DNA of 64,000 nucleotides, taken from positions 310,001 through 374,000 of the forward strand of contig NZ_JSYP01000001.1 of NCBI RefSeq assembly GCF_000813005.1. The letters run 5' to 3'. The position numbers and the translations under genes were made by a program. Source of the stretch: Flavobacterium sp. KMS. Its GTDB lineage: Bacteria > Bacteroidota > Bacteroidia > Flavobacteriales > Flavobacteriaceae. The notes beneath the pieces are model-generated. The model was given only the letters and a program-made list of their open reading frames with translations. It did not search any database and was not told the DNA's origin. Below, piece after piece: positions 53,019-64,000 of this stretch (its first letter is position 1; every line of letters starts with the position of its first letter).

Positions 53019-54449
53019 TTATTTTTTCAACCAATTATTTGTAAAAGTACAATCTCTGTACTCTCCAAGAATCTTGATATAAGTTTCTTTTATTTTTTCA
53101 TCAAACCATTTTGCAATAGCTTTAATTTGTTTTTCTTTTAAAGCTAAATCTTTAATCTTGATATAATCTTTAGCGTAATCAGCAGTATGCGATTCAATTC
53201 TTTTAGTTACAGTAATTAGTTTGTAACTTTTTTTCCCTTGTGGATCTGTATCTAAAACTGGTTGCGAAACTTCGTTATCTTTTAAATTAGAAACCTGAGC
53301 ATATAACGTAGGATCCATTTTTGTTAATTCAAAACGTGTGTCTTGTGTATTTGGATTAATCAAGGCTCCACCGTTTGCACGTGTCTCTTTTTCATCAGAA
53401 TCTGCTCTGGCTGCTTCTGCAAAAGTTACTTTCTTATCTATTATTTTCTCTCTAATTCCAGTAATTCTTTCTTTTGCTTCTTTCAAAGCATCTTCAGAAA
53501 CTACAGGAGCAATCAAGATATGACGCAACTCAACTTCTTGCCCTTTAATTTTATCTACTTTTATGATATGAAATCCAAAGGTAGTTTCAAAAGGAGCTGA
53601 AATCTCTCCTTCCTGAAGACTAAAAGCGATATCCTTAAATTCTTTTACAAAAGGTGTTTTTCTCGTCATCTTATAATATCCTCCATTCGAACTCGAACCT
53701 GGATCCTGAGAGTATAAAACTGCCTTAGTTGCAAAACTAGCACCGTCTTCTACATCTTTTTTAATACCATTTAAACGGTCGATTACCTTTTTCTTTTCTA
53801 CATCCGAAATTTTAGGATTCACCACAATTTGTGCTACTTCCATCTCTGCTCCAAATGTTGGCAATTCACTTTCTGGTATTTTTTTGAAGAAATTACGAAC
53901 TTCCTCAGGAGTAATTTCTACTCCATCGATGATCTTCTTTTGCATCTCAGATGCTAACTTTTGCTCTTTTAAGATATCAGCAAAATAAGTTTTGAATTCT
54001 TCAACTGAATTCTTTTTGTAATACTGAACAACTTTGTTTATATCTCCAATTTGCTGAACCATATAATTTAATCGTTCATCCATCATGCCTTTTACTTCAG
54101 CATCACTTACAATGATACTATCCTGAATAGCCTGATGTGCATATAATTTATCTTCTAGAAGTTTTCCTAGCATCTGACATCTTGAAACATCTTTTATAGA
54201 TCCTCCTTGACTACTAATTTCTAAGTATCCTTTATCGATATCTGAATCTAAAATAATGTAATCACCTACAGTAGCGATAATACCATCAATTTTTTGTTTC
54301 TGATTACTTTTAACTACAACTGGCTTTGCAATAACCGTATCCTTAATAATTTCTTGCGCTCTGGTTAGCGAATTGAAAAGAAGCAAAAAACTTATTGTAA
54401 ATATAAATTGACAATTGATAGTTTTTATTCGTAATTTTTTTAATAGCAT
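53019..54449 (-). CDS. SurA-like periplasmic peptidyl-prolyl isomerase
   Basis: This 476-residue exported protein (signal peptide about 1-31) has an N-terminal chaperone domain (to about 180), a parvulin-type PPIase domain near 190-300 (VAQIVVNPKISDVEKKKV, GGYYKMTRKTPFVKEF, FGFHIIKVDKIKG), and a second, more diverged one near 310-420 (RHILIAPVVSEDALKEAK). This arrangement matches SurA and PpiD-like folding factors that help outer-membrane proteins. Length is somewhat longer than E. coli SurA (428). A -7 box TATATTTG is at 54506-54513 on the minus strand. Confidence 0.88.
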   Translation of the reverse strand: MLLKKLRIKTINCQFIFTISFLLLFNSLTRAQEIIKDTVIAKPVVVKSNQKQKIDGIIATVGDYIILDSDIDKGYLEISSQGGSIKDVSRCQMLGKLLEDKLYAHQAIQDSIIVSDAEVKGMMDERLNYMVQQIGDINKVVQYYKKNSVEEFKTYFADILKEQKLASEMQKKIIDGVEITPEEVRNFFKKIPESELPTFGAEMEVAQIVVNPKISDVEKKKVIDRLNGIKKDVEDGASFATKAVLYSQDPGSSSNGGYYKMTRKTPFVKEFKDIAFSLQEGEISAPFETTFGFHIIKVDKIKGQEVELRHILIAPVVSEDALKEAKERITGIREKIIDKKVTFAEAARADSDEKETRANGGALINPNTQDTRFELTKMDPTLYAQVSNLKDNEVSQPVLDTDPQGKKSYKLITVTKRIESHTADYAKDYIKIKDLALKEKQIKAIAKWFDEKIKETYIKILGEYRDCTFTNNWLKK

Positions 54450-54505
54450 TAGTTAAAAATTTAATTTGATGTAAAGAAGCTTTATTATTTAGCATTAATG
54501 GCTTA

Positions 54506-54513
54506 CAAATATA
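54506..54513 (-). promoter_or_regulatory. -7 box of the SurA-like gene
   Basis: TATATTTG on the minus strand matches the consensus, about 56 bases before the ATG. Confidence 0.5.
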
Positions 54514-55016
54514 GTAAACCGTATATTTCAATATATATTTTAAATGTTCAGAAAATAAAAATCTTTACAAATCTAACAAACATTGCTTAATTATCTTATA
54601 ACGAACAAAAATAACAATTCAATCACATAATACAAGTTTACTTATTACTATTAACAAAAAATTATATGCAACTAAAAAAAATCTCTTATTCAAGAATTAA
54701 TCACATCTTATTTTTGAAACTATTTAGAAAACCCAACTAACCTATATTTGATTAAATCCCATTCTAAAAAACTAAAAAAACACAAGCACAAGCAGTTCAT
54801 TTCTAACTAAATAAACAAAAGTTTTCAACACTACAACGTTTTCGCTTATTAAATAAAATCTCAAAGTAATTAGCTACATAAGTTTTACATACATTCGATA
54901 TGTGATTATTAAAATTTAGCATTTAAAAACAGTAATTAAACAATTAATTGGCTAATTATTTAATTAATCACAATTTGATTACCCAAATCCTTAATTAACC
55001 TAAAAATCATTTAATT
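54514..55016. other. Gene-free region upstream of alpha-amylase
   Basis: This region holds no evident gene. CTACAACGTTTTCG (54831-54844) keeps the right half (AACGTTTTC) of a LacI-type operator like that at 30091. ACATACATTCGATATGT (54887-54903) is a small inverted repeat. No full promoter consensus is visible before the amylase gene. Confidence 0.45.
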
Positions 55017-56450
55017 ATGAAAAAACAAATTGTAAAACTTTATTTAATTACTGCTTTAACAGCATTTTTTTACTCCTGTAGCTCTAATGAAAATACAGAA
55101 TCTGAAATTGCAGCAGCAAATTCTCAGTTCAAAGTAATAAATGTGACAAAGCATGATGGGCGTCCATTTAGCACAGGAACTCCTACTACAGGAAAATATG
55201 TTGCCAATCCTGGCGGAGGCGTAATGATGCAAGCATTTTATTGGGATGTTCCTGCTGGCGGTAACTGGTGGAATACATTAAATACCAAAATTACCGATTG
55301 GTCTAATGCCGGAATTGGCTCTATTTGGTTACCTCCTGCATCAAAAGCGCAAAATGGTGCTTTTTCTATGGGTTATGATCCTACAGATTATTTTGATTTT
55401 GGAGATTATAATCAAAATGGCTCTACAGAAACCAGATTTGGATCAAAAACAGAACTTGTGAGCTTAATCAGCAAAGTACATGCTGAAAATATGCAAGTAT
55501 ATGCCGATATTGTAATTAATCATAATAGTGGCGGGCAATCAGAAGCGAATCCGTTTACAGGAACTAATACCTGGACCAACTTTAGCGGTGTTGCTTCAGG
55601 AAAATTCACTCGTAATTATAATGATTTTTATAAAAACAGTTACGGTAATAATGACGAAGGTGCTTTTGGCGGTTTCCCTGATTTATGCCACGCAAATCCT
55701 CATGTACAGGATTGGTTATGGCTAAGAGCTGATGGAGTTGGTAAGTATTATAAAAACACCATGAAATTTGATGGATGGAGATTTGATTACGTAAAAGGAT
55801 TTGGTGCTTGGGTTGTAAATTCCTGGAATGCTAATGTAGGCGGCTTTTCGGTTGGGGAATTATGGGATTCAAACGTGAACGTATTAAATGATTGGGCAAA
55901 TAATGCCAATAGCTCTGTATTCGATTTTGCGTGTTATTATAAAATGAATGATGCTTTTGACGGAAATAATCTTGCGTTATTAAACGACGACATGATGTGG
56001 AAAAGAAACCCATACAAAGCCGTTACATTTGTGTCTAATCATGATACTGATGAAATTTCTAATAAATTACTAGCCTATTCTTATATTTTGACTCACGAAG
56101 GATATCCAACTATTTTTTATAGAGATTATGAAGAATGGCTTGATAAAAACAAATTAAATAACCTTATCTGGATTCACAACAATAAAGCGACTGGAACAAC
56201 TTCTATTTTATATGCAGACAATGATGAATATATTGCCCGCAGAAACGGATATAACGGAAACCCTGGATTAGTGGTATACATCAATAATTCGTCATCATGG
56301 CAAGAAAGATGGATTCAAACAAACTGGGCAAACACTCAGATAAATGACTTTACAGGAAGTTCTAGTTGGCTTCCTACAACTCAAGCTGATCAATGGGTAA
56401 AAATTCAATGTCCTCCAAAAGGATACACTGTTTGGTCGATTAATAATTAA
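55017..56450 (+). CDS. GH13 alpha-amylase lipoprotein
   Basis: This 477-residue protein hydrolyses alpha-1,4 glucans. The lipobox FYSC puts the lipidated Cys at residue 21, so it is anchored in the envelope. The GH13 regions are in order: region I YADIVINHNSGG, region II WRFDYVKGF (nucleophile Asp), region III VGELWD (acid Glu) and region IV FVSNHDTDEI. The sequence MMQAFYWDVPAGGNWW at the domain start and a C-terminal sheet domain (about 410-477) match the plant/archaeal GH13_6/7 group. No other starch-utilisation gene is adjacent. Confidence 0.94.
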   Translation: MKKQIVKLYLITALTAFFYSCSSNENTESEIAAANSQFKVINVTKHDGRPFSTGTPTTGKYVANPGGGVMMQAFYWDVPAGGNWWNTLNTKITDWSNAGIGSIWLPPASKAQNGAFSMGYDPTDYFDFGDYNQNGSTETRFGSKTELVSLISKVHAENMQVYADIVINHNSGGQSEANPFTGTNTWTNFSGVASGKFTRNYNDFYKNSYGNNDEGAFGGFPDLCHANPHVQDWLWLRADGVGKYYKNTMKFDGWRFDYVKGFGAWVVNSWNANVGGFSVGELWDSNVNVLNDWANNANSSVFDFACYYKMNDAFDGNNLALLNDDMMWKRNPYKAVTFVSNHDTDEISNKLLAYSYILTHEGYPTIFYRDYEEWLDKNKLNNLIWIHNNKATGTTSILYADNDEYIARRNGYNGNPGLVVYINNSSSWQERWIQTNWANTQINDFTGSSSWLPTTQADQWVKIQCPPKGYTVWSINN

Positions 56451-56478
56451 TTATTACCTAAAAAACATATTTAATTTT

Positions 56479-56511
56479 GAGGCTGATTTAAATAATCAGC
56501 CTCTTTTTTAT
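56479..56511 (+). terminator. Terminator after the amylase gene
   Basis: GAGGCTGATT and AATCAGCCTC form a ten-base-pair stem followed by T-rich DNA. Confidence 0.9.
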
Positions 56512-56598
56512 TCAAACAATCAAATAATAGCATCAAATTTTATAAACTAAACGGACTTAAATAAGAAGCTAATATTTTTATTAAGCCGTAATTAATAG

Positions 56599-56606
56599 TA
56601 CTTTTG
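56599..56606 (+). promoter_or_regulatory. -7 box of prfC
   Basis: TACTTTTG about 20 bases before the ATG at 56626. Confidence 0.5.
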
Positions 56607-56625
56607 CAAACTATTGATATTAAAT

Positions 56626-58215
56626 ATGAGCTTTTTAAAAGAAATACAACGTAGAAGAACATTTGGAATTATTTCGCATCCCGATGCTGGAAAAACAACA
56701 TTAACCGAAAAACTATTGTTATTTGGGGGTGCTATCCAAGAAGCAGGTGCTGTAAAAAACAATAAAATAAAAAAAGGAGCTACGAGTGATTTCATGGAAA
56801 TCGAGCGTCAGAGAGGAATTTCGGTTTCTACATCTGTATTAGCCTTTAATTATAAAGATAAAAAAATCAACATCCTTGATACACCTGGACACAAGGATTT
56901 TGCAGAAGATACTTTTAGAACTTTAACCGCTGTAGATAGTGTAATCGTTGTAATAGACGTTGCAAAAGGGGTTGAGGAACAAACCGAAAAATTAGTTGCA
57001 GTATGTAGAATGCGTAAAATTCCGATAATTGTTTTTATAAACAAATTAGATCGTGAAGGTAAAGATGCATTTGATTTGATGGATGAAGTTGAACAAAAAT
57101 TAGGCTTAACTGTAACTCCATTAAGTTTCCCTATTGGTATGGGATATGATTTTCAGGGAATCTATAACTTATGGGAGCAAAATATCAACTTATTCAGTGG
57201 AGATAGCCGTAAAAACATTGAAGAAACTATAGCTTTCTCTGATGTTCAAAACCCTGAACTAGAAAAAATTATTGGTCAAAAACCTGCTGATAAACTACGT
57301 GAAGAATTAGAATTAATTGATGAAGTTTATCCTAAATTTGATCGTCAGGATTATTTAGACGGAAAATTACAACCAGTATTTTTTGGTTCCGCTTTAAATA
57401 ACTTTGGAGTACGTGAATTGCTAGATTGTTTTGTTACTATCGCTCCTTCTCCAAGACCAAAAGATTCTGAAACTCGTTTAGTTGATCCAACTGAAGAAAA
57501 AATGACTGGTTTTGTATTTAAAATACATGCCAATATGGATCCTAAACACAGAGACCGTTTAGCATTTATAAAAATTGTTTCGGGTACTTTCGAAAGAAAC
57601 AAACCGTATTACCATGTTCGCCAGAAAAAGAACTTAAAATTTTCTAGTCCGAATGCATTCTTTGCAGAGAAGAAAGAAATTGTAGACATTTCGTACCCTG
57701 GTGATATTGTTGGTTTACATGATACAGGAAATTTTAAAATTGGTGATACCTTAACTGAGGGTGAAATAATGAGTTTCAAAGGAATTCCAAGTTTCTCTCC
57801 AGAACATTTTAGATACATTAATAATGCCGACCCAATGAAAGCTAAGCAATTAGATAAAGGTGTTGACCAATTAATGGATGAAGGTGTTGCACAGTTATTT
57901 ACTCTTGAAATGAACAACCGTAAAGTAATCGGAACTGTTGGAGCACTACAATATGAAGTAATCCAATACCGTTTGGAACATGAATATGGTGCAAAATGTA
58001 CGTATGAAAACTTCCCTGTTCACAAAGCTTGTTGGGTAAAACCTGATGATGCTAAAAATGATGAATTCAAAGAGTTCAAACGTATCAAGCAAAAATTCTT
58101 AGCAAAAGACAAATACGGTCAATTAGTATTTTTAGCAGATTCTGACTTTACAATACAAATGACTCAAAATAAATATCCAAGTGTAAAATTATTTTTCACT
58201 TCTGAATTTGAATAA
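56626..58215 (+). CDS. prfC: Peptide chain release factor 3
   Basis: RF3 is a GTPase that removes RF1/RF2 from the ribosome after termination. The 529-residue protein (ATG at 56626, MSFLKEIQRRRTF) has the G1 loop SHPDAGKTTL, G2 switch RGISV, G3 DTPGHKDF, G4 NKLD, then beta-barrel domains and the FSPEHFR and FPVHKACWV segments specific to RF3. A TTG start four codons upstream would add only a few residues. It is followed by a strong terminator. Confidence 0.97.
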   Translation: MSFLKEIQRRRTFGIISHPDAGKTTLTEKLLLFGGAIQEAGAVKNNKIKKGATSDFMEIERQRGISVSTSVLAFNYKDKKINILDTPGHKDFAEDTFRTLTAVDSVIVVIDVAKGVEEQTEKLVAVCRMRKIPIIVFINKLDREGKDAFDLMDEVEQKLGLTVTPLSFPIGMGYDFQGIYNLWEQNINLFSGDSRKNIEETIAFSDVQNPELEKIIGQKPADKLREELELIDEVYPKFDRQDYLDGKLQPVFFGSALNNFGVRELLDCFVTIAPSPRPKDSETRLVDPTEEKMTGFVFKIHANMDPKHRDRLAFIKIVSGTFERNKPYYHVRQKKNLKFSSPNAFFAEKKEIVDISYPGDIVGLHDTGNFKIGDTLTEGEIMSFKGIPSFSPEHFRYINNADPMKAKQLDKGVDQLMDEGVAQLFTLEMNNRKVIGTVGALQYEVIQYRLEHEYGAKCTYENFPVHKACWVKPDDAKNDEFKEFKRIKQKFLAKDKYGQLVFLADSDFTIQMTQNKYPSVKLFFTSEFE

Positions 58216-58234
58216 TTATCTGATTCAACGTTAT

Positions 58235-58272
58235 ATAAAAAAAGCGCTACTTTTAAAAGTAGCGCTTTTTTT
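58235..58272 (+). terminator. Intrinsic terminator after prfC
   Basis: AAAGCGCTACTTTTAAAAGTAGCGCTTT is a long near-continuous palindrome (58241-58268) with A and T runs on both sides. Confidence 0.93.
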
Positions 58273-58450
58273 GAATCTGAATTAATAAAATAACCTCGAG
58301 TATTCAATTTTAGGAACTTGCAAGTTAAAAAAATGTGCGCTCAAGGCGAAATTTAATCGATAAAGCGAATTAAAATCGGATAAAGTACTTATTAGAATAA
58401 ATTCAAGAAACCTTTTTTGATTAAAACATAAATTTCAAATTCTCTTATAT
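58273..58450. other. Short gap with a palindrome and tandem repeat
   Basis: AACTTGCAAGTT (58315-58326) is a perfect 12-base palindrome. Downstream, GCGAAATTTAATCGATAAA (58346-58364) and GCGAATTAAAATCGGATAAA (58365-58384) are tandem imperfect copies. No gene or transposase is evident. Confidence 0.5.
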
Positions 58451-58479
58451 AAAAAAAGCTCCATTTCTGGAGCTTTTTT
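58451..58479 (-). terminator. Terminator after DUF3467-rpoC operon
   Basis: AAGCTCCA and TGGAGCTT form a stem around TTTC with T runs on both sides. It ends the rpoBC transcript. Confidence 0.88.
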
Positions 58480-58486
58480 ATTTAAA

Positions 58487-58798
58487 TTATGCTTGTCCTG
58501 CTGGACCGAAGTTAAGCGGTATTGGTGCTTGTTCAGTTTCTTTGATTTCGCCATGAGCGGCTTCAAAGCGATGAATATTTTCACCAATTGCTCTTAACAA
58601 TCGTTTAGCATGTTGTGGTGTCAAGACAATTCTTGACTTTACCTTGGCTTTAGGAATACCTGGCATAATGCTTACAAAATCTAAAACAAATTCTGAAGAA
58701 GAATGATTGATAATTGCTAAATTAGAATAAATTCCTTCAGCGATTTTTTCATCTAACTCAATATTAATTTGCTCTTGTTGTTGATTCGGATTACTCAT
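58487..58798 (-). CDS. DUF3467 protein
   Basis: This 103-residue protein belongs to DUF3467, found mainly in Bacteroidota. It has no signal peptide. The sequence YSNLAIINHSSSEFVLDF and IPKAKVKSRIVLTPQHAKRLL is a compact alpha/beta domain, with an acidic Gln-rich N-terminus. It follows rpoC by only 11 bases, so it is co-transcribed with RNA polymerase. Function is unknown; a role linked to transcription is inference from position. Confidence 0.85.
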   Translation of the reverse strand: MSNPNQQQEQINIELDEKIAEGIYSNLAIINHSSSEFVLDFVSIMPGIPKAKVKSRIVLTPQHAKRLLRAIGENIHRFEAAHGEIKETEQAPIPLNFGPAGQA

Positions 58799-58809
58799 AG
58801 TTTCCTAAA

Positions 58810-61800
58810 TTAATAAATATATTCTTCTTTATTAGCCATCATTTCATTGTAATCATCTTTAGAACCTACAATTGTATGATCGTATTCTCTCATACCTGTT
58901 CCTGCAGGAATTCTATGTCCAACAATTACATTTTCTTTCAATCCTTCTAAGTAATCTACCTTACCTGCTACTGCAGCTTCGTTAAGTACTTTAGTTGTTT
59001 CTTGGAAAGAAGCAGCAGAAATAAATGATTTAGTTTGTAGCGAAGCTCTTGTAATACCTTGTAAAACTGGCGTTGCAGTTGCAGTAATTACATCTCTAGC
59101 TACAACTAGATTTTTATCTGTACGTTTTAATAATGAATTTTCATCACGTAAATCACGAGGAGAAATAATCTGACCCGCTTTTAATACGCTAGAATCTCCA
59201 GCATCTTCAACAACTTTCATTCCGTATAATTTATCGTTTTGAACGATGAAATCTTTAGTATGAATTAGTTGATCTTCTAAGAATAAAGTATCACCTGGAT
59301 CTTGTACTCTTACTTTACGCATCATCTGACGAATAACAACCTCGAAGTGTTTGTCATTGATTTTTACCCCTTGTAAACGGTATACCTCTTGAATTTCATT
59401 TACCAAGTACTGTTGAACAGCAGCTGGACCTTGAATTCTTAAAATATCGTCTGGAGTAATAGCACCGTCTGACAATGGTACACCTGCTCTAACGAAGTCA
59501 TTCTCCTGAACTAGAATTTGGCTTGATAATTTAACCAAGTATTTTCTAATGTCACCAAATTTAGATTCGATAACAATCTCACGGTTACCTCTTTTGATTT
59601 TTCCAAAAGAAACAACTCCATCAATTTCAGAAACTACAGCTGGGTTTGAAGGATTACGAGCCTCTAACAACTCTGTAATTCTTGGTAAACCTCCGGTAAT
59701 ATCTCCTGATTTAGAAGAACGACGTGGAATTTTTACCAATACTTTACCAGCTTTAATTTTCTCACCATTTTCAACCATCAAGTGGGCTCCAACAGGTAAG
59801 TTATAAGAACGAATCAATTCACCTTCTTTACCGTAAACCAATAAAGTTGGGATTAATTTTTTAGCTCTAGATTCAGAAATTACTTTTTCCTGGAATCCTG
59901 TTTGCTCATCAATTTCAACCATGAACGATTGTCCTTGCTCTAAATCTTCGTAAGCAATTTTACCAGTAAACTCAGAAACGATAACTCCATTATATGGATC
60001 CCATTTACAAATTACATCACCTTTAACAACCGATTGACCATCTTTAACAAAGATACTTGAACCGTAAGGAATGTTGTTTGTACTTAATAAGATACCTGTT
60101 CTTTCATCAATTAATTTTAATTCGGTAGAACGAGAAACTACAATATCAACTGAGTTACCTTCGTTATCCTCACCTTTAACAGTTTTTAAATCTTCGATTT
60201 CTAGTTTACCGTTAAATCTTGTAACGATGCTAGACTCCTCAGAAATACCACCCGCAACCCCTCCAACGTGGAAAGTACGTAATGTTAACTGTGTTCCTGG
60301 CTCTCCAATAGATTGAGCTGCAATTACTCCAACTGCTTCTCCTCTTTGAGTCATTTTACCAGTAGCTAAGTTTCTACCGTAACATTTAGCACAAATACCT
60401 TTAAGCGCTTCACAAGTTAATGGAGAACGAACTTCAACTTTCTCTACTGGAGAAGCTTCAATCGCTTTCATTATAGCTTCTGTGATTTGCTCACCAGATC
60501 TAACTAAATAGTCACTAGTTAAAGGATTAATTACATCTTGTAATGCAACACGTCCTAAAATTCTTTCTCCTAATGATTCTACGATCTCCTCGTTCTTTTT
60601 CAATGCAGAAACTTCAACACCTCTAAGAGTACCACAATCCTCAATGTTAACAATAACATCTTGAGAAACGTCATGTAATCTTCTAGTTAAGTAACCAGCA
60701 TCGGCAGTTTTAAGAGCCGTATCCGCAAGACCTTTACGAGCACCGTGAGTAGAAATAAAGTACTCAAGGATAGAAAGACCTTCCTTAAAGTTAGAAAGAA
60801 TCGGGTTTTCAATAATCTCACCACCACCAGCAGTAGATTTTTTAGGCTTAGCCATCAAACCACGCATACCAGTTAACTGACGAATCTGTTCCTTAGAACC
60901 CCTCGCCCCAGAGTCAAGCATCATATATACCGAGTTGAAACCTTGTTGGTCTTCTCTAATATTCTTCATTGCTAACTCAGTTAATTGAGCATTTGCAGAA
61001 GTCCATACGTCAATAACTTGGTTGTAACGTTCGTTATTAGTAATAAGACCCATGTTATAATTCACAGAAATACCTTCAACTTGCTCTCTGGCATCTGCAA
61101 TTAATTTTGTTTTTTGTTCTGGAATTCTAATATCACCAAGAGAGAATGATAAACCTCCTCTAAATGCGAATTTATACCCCATATCTTTCATATTGTCCAA
61201 GAAGGCAGCCGTCATAGGTACATTGGTAGCGCTTAAAACGTGTCCAATAATATCTCTAAGGTTTTTCTTAGTCAATACATCATTTATGTATCCTGCAGCT
61301 TCTGGTACCACTTCATTAAACAATACACGACCAGCGGTAGTTTTAATAATCTGATACACTAATTCTCCAGCTTCATTAAAATCTTTTGCTCTAATTCTCA
61401 CTGAAGCATTCAATTCTAATCTTCCTTCATTTAATGCAATATTTACTTCTTCTGCAGAGTAAAAAGTTAAGCCTTCACCTAAAATTTTATGATCTGGAGT
61501 AGAAAGACGCTCTTTGGTCATATAGTATAGACCCAAGACCATATCCTGAGAAGGTACAGTAATTGGCGCACCGTTAGCAGGGTTCAAGATATTGTGAGAA
61601 GCCAACATTAACAATTGAGCTTCCAAAATAGCCTCTGGTCCTAATGGTAAGTGTACCGCCATTTGATCCCCATCAAAATCGGCATTAAATGCCGTACAAA
61701 CTAACGGGTGCAATTGGATTGCTTTTCCTTCAATTAATTTTGGTTGGAATGCCTGGATACCTAATCTATGTAACGTAGGAGCACGATTCAGTAAAATTGG

Positions 61801-63120
61801 GTGACCTTTAATTACATTTTCAAGGATATCCCAAACTACAGGCTCTTTTTTGTCTATAATTTTCTTAGCAGATTTTACTGTTTTAACAATACCTCTTTCT
61901 ATCAATTTACGGATAACAAAAGGCTTGTAAAGCTCAGATGCCATATCTTTAGGGATACCACATTCGAACAATTTTAATTCCGGTCCAACAACAATTACCG
62001 AACGAGCAGAATAATCTACACGTTTTCCTAAAAGGTTTTGACGGAAACGTCCTTGTTTACCTTTTAATGAATCTGATAATGATTTTAATGGTCTGTTTGA
62101 TTCTGTTTTAACTGCAGAAGCTTTACGAGTGTTATCAAATAATGAATCTACAGATTCTTGTAACATACGTTTTTCGTTTCTTAAGATAACTTCTGGAGCT
62201 TTAATCTCCATTAATCTTTTCAAACGGTTGTTACGTATAATTACACGACGGTATAAATCATTTAAATCTGAAGTTGCAAAACGACCTCCATCAAGTGGCA
62301 CAAGCGGACGTAATTCTGGTGGAATAACTGGAACCACTTTCATAATCATCCATTCTGGACGGTTTTCGCGGTTTAAGTTAGACTCACGGAAAGACTCAAC
62401 TACTTGTAATCTTTTTAATGCTTCTGTTTTACGTTGTTTAGATGTTTCATTGTTAGCACTGTGTCTTAGTTGGTAAGATAACTCATCTAAGTCGATACGT
62501 GCTAATAAATCCATAATACACTCTGCTCCCATTTTGGCAACAAATTTATTAGGATCAAAATCATCTAAATATTGATTGTCCTGAGGAAGAGAATCTAAAA
62601 TATTTAAATATTCTTCTTCAGTTAAAAAGTCTAATCTTTGTAAAGATTCTCCATCTGCATTTTTAGCAATACCTGCTTGAATTACTACGTATCTTTCGTA
62701 GTAAATAATCATATCTAATTTCTTAGAAGGAAGTCCAAGGATATAACCAATTTTATTAGGAAGAGAACGGAAGTACCAGATATGAGCAATAGGCACAACA
62801 AGGTTGATATGTCCTACTCTATCACGACGTACTTTTTTCTCAGTAACTTCAACACCACAACGGTCACATATAATACCTTTGTAACGAATTCTTTTGTATT
62901 TACCACAAGCACATTCAAAATCCTTAACAGGTCCGAAGATTCTTTCGCAAAAAAGTCCGTCACGTTCTGGTTTGTGAGTTCTGTAGTTTATTGTTTCTGG
63001 CTTTAAAACCTCTCCTCTTGATTCTTTCAAGATAGATTCTGGTGAAGCCAATCCAATAGAGATTTTATTAAATCTTTTAACTGGATTTTTATCTTTATTA
63101 TTATTTCTATTATTCATCAT
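58810..63120 (-). CDS. rpoC: DNA-directed RNA polymerase subunit beta'
   Basis: The largest subunit of RNA polymerase (1436 residues) carries the catalytic magnesium site. The zinc finger is [19 protein letters not shown] (about 70-88), the catalytic loop is NADFDGD, and the C-terminal zinc site has [14 protein letters not shown]. The trigger loop and bridge helix region include [19 protein letters not shown]. An ATG pair (MM) starts the protein. It follows rpoB with a 289-base gap that contains a repeat, and is followed by DUF3467. Confidence 0.98.
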   Translation of the reverse strand: MMNNRNNNKDKNPVKRFNKISIGLASPESILKESRGEVLKPETINYRTHKPERDGLFCERIFGPVKDFECACGKYKRIRYKGIICDRCGVEVTEKKVRRDRVGHINLVVPIAHIWYFRSLPNKIGYILGLPSKKLDMIIYYERYVVIQAGIAKNADGESLQRLDFLTEEEYLNILDSLPQDNQYLDDFDPNKFVAKMGAECIMDLLARIDLDELSYQLRHSANNETSKQRKTEALKRLQVVESFRESNLNRENRPEWMIMKVVPVIPPELRPLVPLDGGRFATSDLNDLYRRVIIRNNRLKRLMEIKAPEVILRNEKRMLQESVDSLFDNTRKASAVKTESNRPLKSLSDSLKGKQGRFRQNLLGKRVDYSARSVIVVGPELKLFECGIPKDMASELYKPFVIRKLIERGIVKTVKSAKKIIDKKEPVVWDILENVIKGHPILLNRAPTLHRLGIQAFQPKLIEGKAIQLHPLVCTAFNADFDGDQMAVHLPLGPEAILEAQLLMLASHNILNPANGAPITVPSQDMVLGLYYMTKERLSTPDHKILGEGLTFYSAEEVNIALNEGRLELNASVRIRAKDFNEAGELVYQIIKTTAGRVLFNEVVPEAAGYINDVLTKKNLRDIIGHVLSATNVPMTAAFLDNMKDMGYKFAFRGGLSFSLGDIRIPEQKTKLIADAREQVEGISVNYNMGLITNNERYNQVIDVWTSANAQLTELAMKNIREDQQGFNSVYMMLDSGARGSKEQIRQLTGMRGLMAKPKKSTAGGGEIIENPILSNFKEGLSILEYFISTHGARKGLADTALKTADAGYLTRRLHDVSQDVIVNIEDCGTLRGVEVSALKKNEEIVESLGERILGRVALQDVINPLTSDYLVRSGEQITEAIMKAIEASPVEKVEVRSPLTCEALKGICAKCYGRNLATGKMTQRGEAVGVIAAQSIGEPGTQLTLRTFHVGGVAGGISEESSIVTRFNGKLEIEDLKTVKGEDNEGNSVDIVVSRSTELKLIDERTGILLSTNNIPYGSSIFVKDGQSVVKGDVICKWDPYNGVIVSEFTGKIAYEDLEQGQSFMVEIDEQTGFQEKVISESRAKKLIPTLLVYGKEGELIRSYNLPVGAHLMVENGEKIKAGKVLVKIPRRSSKSGDITGGLPRITELLEARNPSNPAVVSEIDGVVSFGKIKRGNREIVIESKFGDIRKYLVKLSSQILVQENDFVRAGVPLSDGAITPDDILRIQGPAAVQQYLVNEIQEVYRLQGVKINDKHFEVVIRQMMRKVRVQDPGDTLFLEDQLIHTKDFIVQNDKLYGMKVVEDAGDSSVLKAGQIISPRDLRDENSLLKRTDKNLVVARDVITATATPVLQGITRASLQTKSFISAASFQETTKVLNEAAVAGKVDYLEGLKENVIVGHRIPAGTGMREYDHTIVGSKDDYNEMMANKEEYIY

Positions 63121-63347
63121 AGTTTTTACTATTGATTTATTTGCTATTAAAAATTGATTTTAGATTATAATCTACATCTTTTAAAAGTTACCTTATAAAA
63201 GAGTTAAATCATTACGCTGCTACCTCGGGTTACTTCTCTAAACTTCAAACTCATTTTTTGAAGCGCTAGTTATAAAATGCCTTGCATTATTATAAAAAAT
63301 CGGAACGGGTTACGGGTATAAATCTTAAAAACTTTAATTCTGGTAAA

Positions 63348-63400
63348 CAGTTTCAGTCCCAGTTTTCAGCGTTGAACTGAATACTGAGACTGTGACTGAT
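63348..63400. repeat. CAGT-word repeat between rpoB and rpoC
   Basis: CAGTTTCAGTCCCAGTTTTC faces ACTGAATACTGAGACTGTGA. The word TACTGAGACTGT is shared with the block at 1501-1611. The rest of the 289-base rpoB-rpoC gap (63121-63347) has no gene or clear structure. Confidence 0.6.
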
Positions 63401-63409
63401 AACTTATAT

Positions 63410-64000
<591 letters not shown>

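Overview
The window is a chromosomal piece of a low-GC member of the Bacteroidota, most likely Flavobacterium or a close relative. The evidence is the AT-rich sequence, protein features typical of Flavobacteriia (a 482-residue GAPDH, DnaJ with only two zinc repeats, DUF3467 after rpoC, an AcnA/AcnB pair, mutA/mutB), almost no Shine-Dalgarno sites, and repeated matches to the Bacteroidota promoter box TAnnTTTG. The best promoter, with TTG, a 21-base spacer and TACTTTTG, precedes grpE-dnaJ. No rRNA, CRISPR array, prophage or insertion sequence was found. There is one tRNA gene (Trp).

Layout. Positions 162-7318 (minus) hold an acetyltransferase, a Cof-type phosphatase, a DUF2007 protein, a hydrolase, a half-length DEAD-like protein, a sigma-54 activator without a DNA-binding domain, and a NatAB-type ABC exporter. 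Positions 7497-11480 (minus) hold dnaJ, grpE, tRNA-Trp and hisS. From 11636 to 18192 there are a MacB-type permease, prmC with a lipoprotein and an acetyltransferase, the ribD/HAD/YigZ cluster and a thioesterase. Positions 18378-24657 (plus) run from dnaA through a phosphotyrosine phosphatase, a tetrapyrrole-type methylase, a TonB-domain protein, an aminotransferase, a dienoyl-CoA-reductase-like SDR and uridine kinase. Positions 24769-29204 carry divIC and the two methylmalonyl-CoA mutase subunits, separated by a toxin-antitoxin pair with its own promoter. Positions 29262-39856 hold cell-wall enzymes (SLT-like, mltG), dapF, an HtrA protease, gapdh, and a divergent lrp/ald pair followed by an amino-acid permease. 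Positions 40290-46309 hold a GT9 glycosyltransferase, a serine hydrolase, a DUF1801 protein, a LysM-NlpC/P60 hydrolase and a kelch protein. Positions 46531-54449 (minus) hold acnA, acnB, moxR and a SurA-like isomerase. The window ends with a lipoprotein alpha-amylase, prfC, and DUF3467-rpoC-rpoB (rpoB cut by the edge).

The genes are mostly housekeeping: central carbon metabolism (two aconitases, GAPDH, methylmalonyl-CoA mutase), envelope maintenance, protein folding, and the start of replication and transcription.

The least expected content is between genes. One dispersed hairpin element occurs four times, with one compensatory base-pair change between copies. Several unrelated word-type inverted repeats occupy successive intergenic gaps, each built from a different short word. 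These, the toxin-antitoxin insertion in the mutase operon, a perfect LacI-type palindrome away from any sugar gene, and several proteins lacking usual domains or motifs are the main points for follow-up.
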